From: Lingula anatina
Taxonomy: Eukaryota; Brachiopoda; Lingulata; Lingulida; Lingulidae
NCBI RefSeq assembly: GCF_001039355.2
Contig: NW_019774692.1
Coordinates: 258,106 to 322,105 of the forward strand
Reading direction: 5' to 3'
DNA length: 64,000 nt
Below, piece after piece: positions 20,242 through 30,482 of this stretch; the first letter of the stretch is position 1; the number at the start of each line of letters is the position of its first letter. The notes beneath the pieces were generated by a model that saw only the letters and a program-made list of their open reading frames with translations, was not told the origin of the DNA and did no database searches. The position numbers and the translations under genes are program-made.

Positions 20242-21714
20242 TTATTTAATTATTTCTAAAAATTTTTTCAAAAATTCTTCATCATTTGTTTCTTTTATTT
20301 TTTCAATAATATTTAAAATAAAAAAATTTAATAAAGATGCTTCTTTTATACTTAAATTTTTAAAAATTTTATTTTTACTATTTATTTTAATTTCTTTTTT
20401 TATTTTATCAATTTCAATTGGTTTTTGATTTTTATAATCAAAATCATCATTTATTTTTAATTTAAAATCTTTAAATTTACTTTTTTTATTTTTTAATTGT
20501 TTTTTAAACTCATAAATAATTTTTTCATTATTTTCTGGATATTTATTAATTTCATTAAATTCTTTTAAAGATTTAAAAATTTTTAAAAAATCTTTATCAA
20601 TTGAAAATTCATTAATAAATTTTAAAAATTGTTCTTCTAAATCACCAATTCATTTAATTTTATTTTTTGTTGTAATAGTTTGAAAATTATCTGAAATATT
20701 AATTTCACCATATATTCTTTCAATGTTTCTATCATTTATATTAAATATTTTATTTGGTGAAAAATATGATACTTTTCTATTATTTCTAAAAAAATGAATA
20801 CCAGGTTTAAATATTTTATCTTTTGATCAATTTAATCAATTATTAATTATTCCAATATTTCCATAAATAATAAATTTTTCTCATTTATCAAAATCATTTA
20901 ATACTTTAAATTCTTGATTAAAATCTCATTTATAAAATTTTTCTTCATCTTTATTTATTTCATATTGAAATTCTTCATCTATTTTAATAGGTTCTATTAA
21001 ATCTAAATTATCATCACAATTTTCTTTATTTGATAAATTAATATATGTTGCATAACCAAATCCATTATATTTTTTTATAGCAAATCTTAATTCAATATTT
21101 TTATCTTTTAAAATTTTTCTGTAAATATCTTTAATTTCATGAATTAATTTTTTAAAAGGTTTAAAATCAAATTTTTTAAATATATTTTTATTTAAATTAG
21201 AAAATGTAATTCTTGTAAATGAATCTTTAATATTTCCATCATATTCAAGTTCTTGAATAAAATTATCATCTTTATTTTCTTTTAATTTATTATGATCTAT
21301 TTCAATATTATTTTGATATTTACAATTAAATTTTTTAGTTTCAATTTTAAATTTATCTGCAATTCAAATTGCAGCTTTTTTTAAACCTAAACCATGTTCA
21401 TTTAATGCAATTTTGTTATCTAAATCTTGTGTACTTTGTAACTTAATACCATTTTTTAGTTCCTCTAAATTCATACCAAATGCATTATCAAAAACCATAA
21501 GTTTTTTGTCTTCAGAATCTAAATAAATTGAAATTTTTAATTTATAATTTGGATTGTTTTTAAAAAGTATTTTTTTATTTTTTATATAACTTGAATATGA
21601 ATTATCAATTAATTCTGCTAATACATCTTTAACTTCATAATTTTCATTTTTATATGTTGTTCAATATCTTACTTCTGGTCTTAAAGAAATTTTCTCTATT
21701 CTATTTGTTTTCAT
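20242..21714 (-). CDS. MORC/MutL-like GHKL ATPase, copy B
   Basis: 490 residues, same length as copy A (11448-12920), with the same motifs: ELIDNS (34-39), DNAFGM and NEHGLGLKKAAIWIADKF. It is the first gene of the operon with the Z1 helicase (2-bp gap) and DUF4357 protein. The MutL/MORC-like ATPase plus Z1 pair is the conserved core of the Mza-type systems and related restriction-associated loci. No AIPR-domain gene, which accompanies that core in Mza, is recognised nearby. Family assignment is firm; antiviral function is inferred from the family. Confidence 0.85.
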
Positions 21715-21807
21715 TTATAATCTTAATTTAAATAAATTTTAGCAGCATTTAAAAAATATGCAATAATAAAATTTTTTAAAATTATAATCAAATTGAAAGG
21801 AAAAAAT

Positions 21808-22071
21808 ATGGAAAATAATTGAAACAAACATTATCCAAGATATCAATTTTTTGTAGAAAGAAAAATGAAAATCTTACACAATGAACATTGTGAATGTACT
21901 TCATCAAAATGTTGTTGTAAAGCAGGTGTTAAAACATATTTAAACATTCTTTATAGATATGACAACTTAACAGAAAAAGTACAAGTCTTTCAATGTAATA
22001 ATGAAACAAAAGAAGGGAAATGAATAGATTTTCAATGTTCTTTTAGTAAAAAACCATGATTATTTTGCTAA
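21808..22071 (+). CDS. Small cysteine-rich protein
   Basis: 87 residues, with a good ribosome-binding site (GAAAGGA) and a terminator 20 bp after the stop, so it is an independent transcription unit. Cys residues cluster as HCECTSSKCCCKAG (near residue 31), with single Cys near 65, 77 and 87, suggesting metal binding. It resembles the SWIM-like or small-zinc type only in Cys density; no family recognised. It is divergent from GHKL copy B with 93 bp between the starts, which must hold both promoters. Confidence 0.65.
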
Positions 22072-22091
22072 GATAATTAATAAATAAAATA

Positions 22092-22130
22092 AAAAAATAC
22101 AACAATTAATTTAATATTGTTGTATTTTTT
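22092..22130. terminator. Bidirectional intrinsic terminator
   Basis: Perfect 15-bp stem AAAAAATACAACAAT / ATTGTTGTATTTTTT with a 9-base loop. It lies 20 bp after the stop of the Cys-rich gene and has T (or A) runs on both sides. Confidence 0.85.
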
Positions 22131-22425
22131 TTAATTAAACAAAAATTTAAAAATAAACCTATAAAAATTCATTTAACATTAATTAAAAAGAAAAAAACTA
22201 AAATAAATATATATCAAATTTTCAAAATAATGATTTTTTTATAAAATCTTTAATATAATTTGAAAAAACACAAAAAGTAACAGAAAAAAATAAAAAACAT
22301 TACAAAAATATATTTAAAAAATATATCAATAAAAACTAGATAAAACTTATTTTTATTTATAATTTTTATAAAAATTTTGGGTATATAATTAAATTATAAA
22401 AAAGAAGAAAAGATAAAGAAAAAAA

Positions 22426-22815
22426 ATGATTAGTAACGAATCATTAACAATTATATTTTCAATTGTAGGAACCATTATAATTTTATTTTTATTTACTTTA
22501 GGTTTATTATATAAACTTGATAATAAATGAAATGATAAATTAGAAAAGTTAGATAATAAATGAAATGATACAAGAGAATTATTTTTTAAAGCAGAATTAG
22601 AAAATAACAATCAATTTAATGAATATCAACAAAATCAATCAAAACTTATAGAAAAAATCAATAAAAATATTAAAATTATAGAAAAAAATAATATAAATAT
22701 TAAAAATATTATACTTAATACTAATAATTTAAAAGATATTTTAATAAAAAGTAAAACTTTTGATGATAAAACTAAAAAAGATATAGAAAAAACAAAATTT
22801 TTAATTAAATTATAA
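22426..22815 (+). CDS. Single-pass membrane protein with coiled coil
   Basis: 129 residues: an N-terminal transmembrane helix (about 8-29), then a charged helical region with a direct repeat (KLDNKWNDK / KLDNKWNDT) and an Asn/Lys-rich coiled-coil. A TATAAT-like box (22383-22390) lies about 40 bp upstream and a terminator follows directly. The protein at 29987-30262 has the same layout (helix, then KLDKKWNYN), so this is a small local family. Function unknown. Confidence 0.6.
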
Positions 22816-22840
22816 AATAGAAAAAACAAATAAAAAACAT

Positions 22841-22878
22841 AAAAAATCTATGAATTTAAAAGTTCATAGATTTTTTTT
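22841..22878 (+). terminator. Intrinsic terminator
   Basis: Stem AAAAAATCTATGAA / TTCATAGATTTTTT with a loop of 8 bases and a run of T, 25 bp after the stop of the membrane protein gene. Confidence 0.85.
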
Positions 22879-23211
22879 ATAATATTCTAAATACATATTA
22901 AAAATAATAATTTTATAAGAATATTATATTTTAAATTTAATAATTATCACACTAAAGTTAGTTGCTGTAAAAAACAACCCTATTTTTAAAAAACACTAAC
23001 TAAATACAATATCAAAAAAAGAAAAAAACAATAAAAAAATATTATCTATTTAACAATAGTAAAAAGTGAATAATTAATAAAAAAAAAAAAAAAAAATCAA
23101 TAAAAATAATAATTGAAGAAAAATAATAAAAATTAGAATAAGAAATAGAAAAAATATTTTTTTAAAATTTATAAAAACACATTGTATTATAAATATAAAG
23201 AGTAAAAAATT
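22879..23211. other. Intergenic stretch with a structured segment and an A18 run
   Basis: No gene. Bases 22957-23000 are less AT-rich and can fold: GTTAGT at 22957 pairs with ACTAAC at 22995, enclosing GTTG/CAAC. A run of 18 A lies at 23079-23096, and TATTAT/TATAAA boxes stand about 20-30 bp before the Panacea gene. Confidence 0.4.
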
Positions 23212-23805
23212 ATGAATGCATTAAAAGAACAATTTAATCAAGCAATATTTTTTAATATAAAAAATTCTAAATTTTTAATTGATGAAATATTTATAGCTAA
23301 ATTAATTATTTTTAAAGTTGAAAAAAATTTTAATAAAAAAATAGGTCCATTAAAACTACAAAAATTACTTTGATTTTTTTATATATTTTTTTATAAAGAA
23401 AATAAATATTCTTTTTTTGAAAATGATTTTGAAGCTTGAACTTATGGACCAGTTAATTATAAAGTTTGAAAATATTTTAATATCTCAATGTTATCTTTAA
23501 AATACAAAGAAATATCTAATATTGTTGAAATAACTGAAAATGAAAAAAAATTTTTTAAAATTATAAAAAATGATTTAAATGATAAAGATATAGTTATATG
23601 AAATTTAATTAATCAAGTTTTAGATAAAACATTAAATAAAAAAATGAAATATGATTCTTTTGAATTATATAAACAAACACATAAACAAAAAATTTGGAAA
23701 GATGCTTGACAAGAAACCTTAAATAGAAATGGAAATAGAAAAAAATTAAAAGTTAATACTAAAAATATTGAAAGTATTTATAATGAGTGTTTTTCTTTAG
23801 AATAA
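23212..23805 (+). CDS. Panacea-domain (DUF4065) protein
   Basis: 197 residues. The domain is clear: PLKLQKLLWFFYIFFYKEN (near residue 45), FEAWTYGPVNYKVWKYF (near 76) and QTHKQKIWKDAW (near 165), the three blocks of the DUF4065/SocA antitoxin family. Panacea proteins neutralise diverse toxins, usually encoded next door. The gene 36 bp downstream is a zinc-ribbon membrane protein, the natural candidate partner. The ribosome-binding site is weak (AAAGAG). Confidence 0.75.
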
Positions 23806-23841
23806 ATTATTAAAATATTTAACAAAATTAAAAATTTTACT

Positions 23842-24309
23842 ATGAATAATAAATGTAAAGAATGTAAAAAAAATAAAGAACTAAATAAATTTGGTTGATG
23901 TACTGAATGTTTTGAAAACAAACAAGAACTAGATTATATATATGAAAATAATAACAAAAATTATTTATTTGAAAATACTGAAAATTTAACTAAAAAAGAA
24001 GCAAAAACAGAAGTAATATTAAATGACGTTAAAAAAAATGTAGAAAAACAAGATAATGAAATTAAATTATTAAATAAAACATTTAAAAATTATTTAAATT
24101 TTAGTTCTTTGTTTTTGGTTTTGATTTCTATTTCTTTAACAACTATTATCTCAATTGTTATAAATGTAAATGAAAAAATAGCAACAAGACCACATACAGA
24201 AATAATTTGTATAATAGGTTTTATTTTTTTGTGTCTGTGTTTGTCATTTATAATTTGTTTTGGTTTTTTATATTTACTAAGTTGATTCAATAATAAATAT
24301 AAAAACTAA
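23842..24309 (+). CDS. Zinc-ribbon protein with two C-terminal membrane helices
   Basis: 155 residues: CKECKKNKELNKFGWCTECF (residues 5-24) is a four-Cys zinc-ribbon. A charged helical middle follows, then two hydrophobic helices (about 88-108 and 120-145). It lies 36 bp downstream of the Panacea gene on the same strand. Membrane-active partners of Panacea antitoxins are known; that role here is inference from position only. It resembles the zinc-ribbon membrane protein at 8819-9103 in layout, not in detailed sequence. Confidence 0.55.
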
Positions 24310-25412
24310 TAAATCATTTTATTAAAATTCAAAATTTAAACAAATTAAATATAAAATCAATGGCAGAAGAACAAAATAATATAAAGATTTAAAGTAAAAA
24401 AAATTATAAAAAACAATTAAAAAAGTATATTAAGTATGTATATTTTAAAATGGTTGATACAAAAAATAAATATTAAATTTGTAAAATAAATGTAAAAAAT
24501 AAAAAGAAAACAATAAAAGAAAATATTGAAATATAAATAAAGAAAAATTTAAAGAATATATAAAAAATATTATATGAAAAACAAAAAAAATAAGTAAATA
24601 CCAAAAACAATATCTTTAACAAAACAAAAATAACATTAAAACATATTAAAAAGAATATAGGTCTAATAATAAAGTTAAAATATATTTTTGATATTAAAGA
24701 ATTATCTAAAATAAAAATATAAAAAATATTATATGAAAAATATATTTAAAAATATTGTTAATATTAAAGATTTTATAAAAAAAATATATGAAATAATAAA
24801 AAAAATAGAAATTTATATTTAGATATAAAAAAAATATTAAATTAAAAAGAATCTATTGAAATAAAAAAATGTTCAAAATTATTTAATGTTTATATAAATA
24901 ACAAGCATTAATTATAAATTTCATAAACAAGAAATTAAATAAAAATTAATAAATTTACAATTAAATATGTTGTTTCATTTATATTCTTATAATTATAATT
25001 ATTGAATTAATATTGAATTTTTAGATTTTTATATTTATGTGAAAAACATTTAAAAACAAATATTTTTAATAAAAAAGAAAGTAAAAAAGAGATAAATTAA
25101 TTAAATACTTATATATTTTTAAAAAATTATAATGTTTCTAATTCTTTTTTTAACAGTTTTAGAAACTTTAAACTTTTAATTTTTTTTATTAATATCTTAA
25201 TTTTTTTTTATTTTATAAATTAATAACAAATCTTTATTTTGTTTTAATAAATTTAAAAATACCTAAACTAGAATTTTTTATTTTTTTTAATTAAATATAT
25301 TAAATTTACTTTAAAAATTTTAAAAATATTATTTATAAGTTTATTTTGAATATGAAACTTTTTTCAAATTCTTTTACAATTTCTTTTTTACCTAATATAT
25401 TTTTATTGTGCA
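24310..25412. other. Gene-free AT-rich stretch, probably decayed coding sequence
   Basis: No intact frame over 40 codons is convincing on either strand. On the plus strand 24425-24780 gives Lys/Ile-rich pieces broken by frequent TAA. On the minus strand near 25340-25419 a 28-codon piece resembles the repeat unit of the neighbouring 25413-25814 gene. I see no RNA gene or ordered repeat here. Confidence 0.5.
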
Positions 25413-25814
25413 TTATCATTGTGGTTTTAAAAATATTTGTTTTATATCTTTAATAAATGAATCTACAAAAGTTAAATATATATTTGAAAAAGTAATTGTA
25501 TTCATATATTTATAAATAACAAGATATATATTTTTACACATTTTATTAACTATTTCTTTTTGTTTTGAAAATTCTTTTAATTTTATTTTTTCTATATTTT
25601 TTTTGATATTTTCATTGATATCTGATTCTTTTATTTCAATATTTTTTTTTATATCTTTAATAAATAAATCAATAAAATTTTCTTTAGTATTTGAAAAAGT
25701 AATTTCATCTTTATTACAATATTTTTCAATAACAAGATATATATATTCGCACATTTCATTAACTATTTCTTTTTGTTTTGCAAATTCTTTCATTTTTATT
25801 TGTTGTTTATTCAT
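25413..25814 (-). CDS. Small protein with two tandem repeats
   Basis: 133 residues made of two copies of a roughly 55-residue unit: KMKEFAKQKEIVNEMCEYIYL..ITFSNT..FIDLFIKDIK and KLKEFSKQKEIVNKMCKNIYL..ITFSNI..FVDSFIKDIK. At the DNA level the copies are also close, so the duplication is recent. The frame continues through one TGA-Trp and stops at TAA. No family recognised; all-helical by composition. The stop is followed by decayed sequence. Confidence 0.5.
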
Positions 25815-26039
25815 TTTTTTTCATAAAATTATATTATTTTTTAAAATTTTTTTATTAATGATTTTTAAAATAAAATAAGTTTTTTTACTTAAAATTTTTT
25901 ATTTAATTAAAAATGTTAACAATTATAATTTTTACTAATATTTTAAATACTTTATTTTCTAATTTTCTAATTTTTTTTATCTAATATATTTTGATATTAT
26001 TTTTTTAAAATGAAATAAAAAAATAACTCAATTTTATTT

Positions 26040-27080
26040 TTAACTAATTTTAAAAATATTTTTTCTATGATATTCTAAATATTTTTGATCTACTAATTCT
26101 TTTAAAATATTTGAATAATTTTTTTTATTTTTTATTGAATCTGAAATTAATTTTTTATCTTTTTGATCAATTAAATTAGAATAAACTATTTCAAATTTAT
26201 TATTAAATGTAAATAAACCTCTATCAAATAATTTATGAAAAGTTGGACTTAATAATATGCCATTTCTAGGATCAATTCTTTCTTTTCTTTTACAATCTTT
26301 GTTTCATTTAATATGACAAGCTTCTAAAACTTGAATTGTATGTAAAGATGTTAACAAACACTTTCCGTCATATTTAGATATTAATTTGTTTCTTCAATAA
26401 TTTTGATTTATTCTTTTATTTATCTCTAAAATATTTTTTTCAAAAACTTCTTTTATTTTTTTATTATTATTAAATTCATTTTCTAATTCTTTTAATAATT
26501 TTTCATGCTCATCTGTTAATTTTAAATCTTGTTTTAATGTCTTAATTTGATTTTTAATTTTTTTATACTCATATTCATTTCTTAAATTAAAATAAATATT
26601 TTTATTTTCTAATAATTGAAATATTATTTTTTTATCTTTAAAAACTCAACAATTTGAATAACGAGCATTTGTTTTATAAAAATATTTAAATTTATTAAAT
26701 TTATTAAAATATAAAAAATCATGTAAATAAATAGTTAATGAACTAACTGTATCTACTTTAGTTACTGTTGTATTTTCAAATAAAAAAAATAATTTTGTAT
26801 TTGGATGATATCCTAATACAAAATCAATATTTTCTTTTCAAGTTTTACCTGAAATACAAAGTCTTAAATCATTAATATCTCCATTTTTAGATTTACCAAA
26901 AGTTGTAATTTTATCAAAAAATATTTTTTTATTTTTTCATTGATAAATATTATTTTTAATTTTTTTAAAATTTAATGTTTCTGAAAGTTTAAATACATTT
27001 TGTGTTTTTTCAAATTCAAAATAAAAATTAAAATCTGAATCAATATTTCAATATGGTCTTTTAAGTTTTTTATTTGACAT
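26040..27080 (-). CDS. HNH restriction endonuclease, partner of the C5 methyltransferase
   Basis: 346 residues. The C-terminal 120 residues form an HNH nuclease domain: LEACHIKWNKD near 255, RNGILLSPTFHKLFDRG near 275, then a beta strand and YHRKNIF. This is the arrangement of HNH-type type II restriction enzymes. The N-terminal 220 residues presumably read the target. The start codon overlaps the stop of the methyltransferase (TAATG), so translation is coupled to it. The HNH part is clearly paralogous to that of 30483-31400 and to the relic at 29573-29900. Confidence 0.75.
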
Positions 27081-27751
27081 TACATTATAAGTTTTATTAG
27101 TTTATCCACAACATATTTAATTACTTTTACATTTACTGCATTACCAAACTGTTTATATGCTTGTAAATCATTTTTTGATAATTTAAATGTTTTGGGAAAA
27201 CTCTGAATATTTGCACACTCTCTTGGTGTTAAATATCTAAATTTCTTATAATTTTTATCAAATAAAATAGGAACATGTCCAGATGCCATTAAAGTAGGAA
27301 AATTACTTTTTTTTCTACATCTTATACCACTTTGTCTTAATTGTATAAATGAATTTTTAATATCATAATTATCTTTACCTGCACATCATTCTAATTTTCT
27401 ATTTCAACCATTTCATTTATAAACATCATGTTTTTCAATTCAATTATCAATAAAATCCTTATTTTCAAAATATAATTTACGTATTTTATTAATATAATTT
27501 TGTTTTCAACTTGTAAAATGAGAAATATCTCTTTTTAAATTTTCTTTTTTAAATTCATCTATTCAAATAACAGGTAAATTTTTATTATTACGTTTAATTT
27601 TTTTAATAAAAATATTTCAAATATCTAATATTTTTAATTGTTTTTCTTTTAAAAAATATTTTTTATCAATTGTATTTGTTTCTAAAAATTTTGAAACATC
27701 TATTGTATCTAATGGTTCTTTTATATAAAGAGAATTAAGAATTTCAAGGGC

Positions 27752-27809
<58 letters not shown>

Positions 27810-28334
27810 AAGAATGAAAGGAATGATTACTCTTTTTCTATCTTGTGGTATTCCAAGATCATGAGGAGAAATTATTAATGGTTCTTTTAATGTAATATAA
27901 TTTTCTTGTTCAAATATATTCTTTATTTTTTCAAAAACCTTACCATTATCAATTTTTGTTAAATGTTTAACATTTTCTAATAATAATATTTTTGGTTTTT
28001 TATTTAATTTATCTAATTTTTTTACTATTTCTAAAACACTATATATCAATTTACCTCTAGGATCATTAAAACCTTTTTTTGCACCTGCAATACTAAATGG
28101 TTGACATGGAAAACCAGCAGTTAAAAAATGTATTTCTTTTGGTAATTTTTTTAAAATTTCAATATTAATATCTTTTACATCAATATTAGAATCAATATTA
28201 AAATTTTCTTTATAAACATCAATTGCATATTTATTAATTTCAGATGCAAGAACAACATTTAATTTATCTTGATCAAATGCTAAATGAAACCCACCAATTC
28301 CAGCAAATAAATCAATAACATTTATTTTTTTCAT
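27080..28334 (-). CDS. Cytosine-C5 DNA methyltransferase, phase-variable and currently out of frame
   Basis: N-terminal part (28334 to about 27808): motif I DLFAGIGGF, motif IV GFPCQPFS, motif VI ENV and motif VIII IPQDRKRV. A TC dinucleotide tract follows directly. The rest, with a presumed target-recognition region and motifs IX (TPRECANIQSFP) and X (YKQFGNAV), is in a different frame (27754 to 27080). As given, translation runs into Glu-Arg repeats and stops at TAA 27735-27737, leaving about 199 residues without motifs IX-X. Adding one TC unit or losing two restores about 418 codons. The HNH nuclease gene overlaps the stop codon. Confidence 0.9.
27753..27807. repeat. (TC)27 dinucleotide tract inside the C5 methyltransferase gene
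   Basis: 55 uninterrupted bases of alternating T and C, on the minus strand alternating GA and encoding Glu-Arg. It is the only long dinucleotide repeat in the window and lies exactly where the two reading frames of the methyltransferase meet, between motif VIII and the variable region. Confidence 0.98.
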
Positions 28335-28472
28335 TTTCTTTTTTTATAATATTATGCATTAATAAGTAAAAAGAAAATAAAAAAATACAAAATTAATATT
28401 TGAAAAAATATATTAAAAATAATATTTTTTTATTTTTTATTAAAAAAAATATATTATAAATATATAAAAAAT

Positions 28473-29078
28473 ATGTTTGTATGAAAATGTTTTAATTGTA
28501 AAAAAAATAGTAATTTTCCATGTAAATATAAAAGCGGAAAAACATTAAAAAGAGATACATTTTCAATAATAAAAATAAAATGTAAACATTGTTATTCTAC
28601 CAATACATTTATTGCTAAATTTAAACCAGGTTGTACAAATCAAATCAATGGATATTTAATACATTATGAAAAAACAATTGAATTAAAAGAACACAAAATA
28701 TTTTTAAATACATCAGAAAAAAATCAAGATTTAAATACATTAAATGGATTAATAACACATAATTTTTTATTATTATCATTTGATGGAAAACAAAAGAAAG
28801 ATATTCAAAAAATACCATTTTTAAATAAAACTGATAATGATTTAATATTACATATGTTTGAAATAATAAAAATAATAAGAAATCAAATTTGTGAACATAA
28901 TGCAAAAATTGAAAATAAATCAAGTCTAAATGAAAATGATGTTTTTGAACTTTTTTCATCTTGTATAAACACTTGAATCAAATTATTTGAAAAAAATAAT
29001 AATTTAGAACATATATTTAATACAAAAGATAAAGAAAGAATAAAACTAATACAATTAAAAATTAATAAAACAGATTAA
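28473..29078 (+). CDS. Zinc-finger protein with HEPN-like C-terminal region
   Basis: 201 residues. The N-terminus has CFNCKKNSNFPCKY and CKHCYS (residues 6-41), a possible zinc-ribbon. Near residue 131 IIRNQICEHNAKI has the R-N-x3-E-H pattern of HEPN/Abi-type RNases (RX4-6H) within helical surroundings. HEPN domains are common in abortive-infection and toxin proteins. The assignment rests on this one motif. It is divergent from the phase-variable methyltransferase, with 138 bp between starts. Confidence 0.5.
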
Positions 29079-29114
29079 ATTAAATTTTTATTTAATATAA
29101 TTTTATTTATTTTT

Positions 29115-29480
29115 TTAACTTATGTCTTCTAAATTTTTGCTTGATTTATCTAAATTTTTTTTACTTGTTTTTTTATTATGTTTCTTACTTCATTCTTTAT
29201 ATTCTTTTGTTCTTCTATCAGCTATTTTTACATCTAATTTATTTGAATTTTTAATTTGAATTTTATAACCAATAATAGTTAAAATTAAACCAAAAATAAA
29301 TCCAGAAAGTATTCAACCAAACATTAATTTTCAAAAACAACTTTTACAAGAAATAGATTTACCACCTAAATATGAAAGTAAAAGTCCTAAAGAAAATGAA
29401 ATACCAATAATTATACCTATTACCATCCAACCATATGTTGTTTCAAAAAAATCTTCAATGATCTTTAATTCATTATTCAT
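29115..29480 (-). CDS. Small two-helix membrane protein
   Basis: 121 residues, strong ribosome-binding site AAAGGAG. Two membrane helices (about 17-37 and 52-75), with CKSC between them, are followed by a Lys-rich tail. The second helix and tail resemble the protein at 5090-5401. Function unknown. Confidence 0.65.
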
Positions 29481-29572
29481 TATATTTCTCCTTTATTATT
29501 ACATTTATACCTTTATATAACTTAATAATATATTATTATTTTATTTGTTTTAAAAATAAAAACTAATTTTTA

Positions 29573-29900
29573 AATATATTATTTCTATGATATTAAATAT
29601 ATTTAAAACCAATATTTTAATTTAAAATTTTTAAATATTCTTTATTTTTTATATAATTTTTAATAATTTTAATTTGATATTTAAATAACTTTAAAGAAAA
29701 AAATAATATTATAATTTTTATCAAAAGAAATTAATACTCTATCTAATAATTTATAAAAAAAACACATAATTAAAATTAAAAATATCTATATTAAAAAATA
29801 AACATTGTCTATTATACTTTTATAAAAGTTTTTCTCTTAATAAAAATTAATTTATTTTAAATTCATTTGTTGTTATTTTTGTCTTTATAAAAACATTTAT
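29573..29900 (-). pseudogene. Relic of an HNH nuclease gene
   Basis: Matches 30483-30830 (the HNH domain of the DUF4357-HNH gene) in order over about 320 bp, for example ATTATTTCTATGATATT and TAATAATTTTAATTTGAT, but the HNH histidine region is deleted and stops are frequent. No coding potential remains. Confidence 0.7.
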
Positions 29901-29986
29901 TTTATTTAAATTTTAAATTTTTATTTTTTTAAAAAATAAAAAATAATAAAATAATAATAAATATAAAAAATGAGATTTTTAAAGAA

Positions 29987-30262
29987 ATGAATGAATTAAA
30001 AATTATACTTTCAATATTATTACCAATCATCATATTAATATTTTTAATGTTTGTATTTTGTATAAACTTTATAATGAAATTAGATAAAAAATGAAATTAT
30101 AATAGAAAAATATTTTTTAAATCCAAAAAAGAAAATAACAAAAAATTTAATAAAATAATGAATAAAATTTCAAAAAATAATAAAAAACAAGAAACAAGAA
30201 AAAAAGAAAACGATATTTTTAAAACTTTCATGTTAAAAGAAAATAAAGTTTTTAAAAATTAA
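29987..30262 (+). CDS. Small single-pass membrane protein
   Basis: 91 residues: N-terminal transmembrane helix (about 5-27) followed by a KLDKKWNYN motif and a basic helical tail. Same layout as 22426-22815 but shorter. Sequence downstream to about 30430 continues as Lys/Asn-rich pieces interrupted by stops, so this may be a truncated relative. Confidence 0.45.
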
Positions 30263-30482
30263 ATTTTAAAAGATATTGGCGTTTTAAAAATTAAATAAAT
30301 AAAAAATAATATTATCTTATTAGAAATTTTAATAAAAGACATAAATCAAAATTTAAATATTTTTAAAAAGAATTTTATAAAAAACAACGAATTATGTAAA
30401 AATAATATTTAATTAGATAATCAAAATTTTAAAATCTAAAGATCAAAAAAAAATAAAAAAATAAAAACATAATTAAAAATAT

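Noticed and set aside
22389-22829. Minus-strand hydrophobic frames
   Set aside because: Antisense of the plus-strand membrane protein at 22426-22815, which has a terminator and promoter in the right places.
28645-28959. Minus-strand frame of 104 codons
   Set aside because: Antisense of the Zn-finger/HEPN-like gene; composition (His/Phe/Leu) is that of a shadow of Lys/Asn codons.
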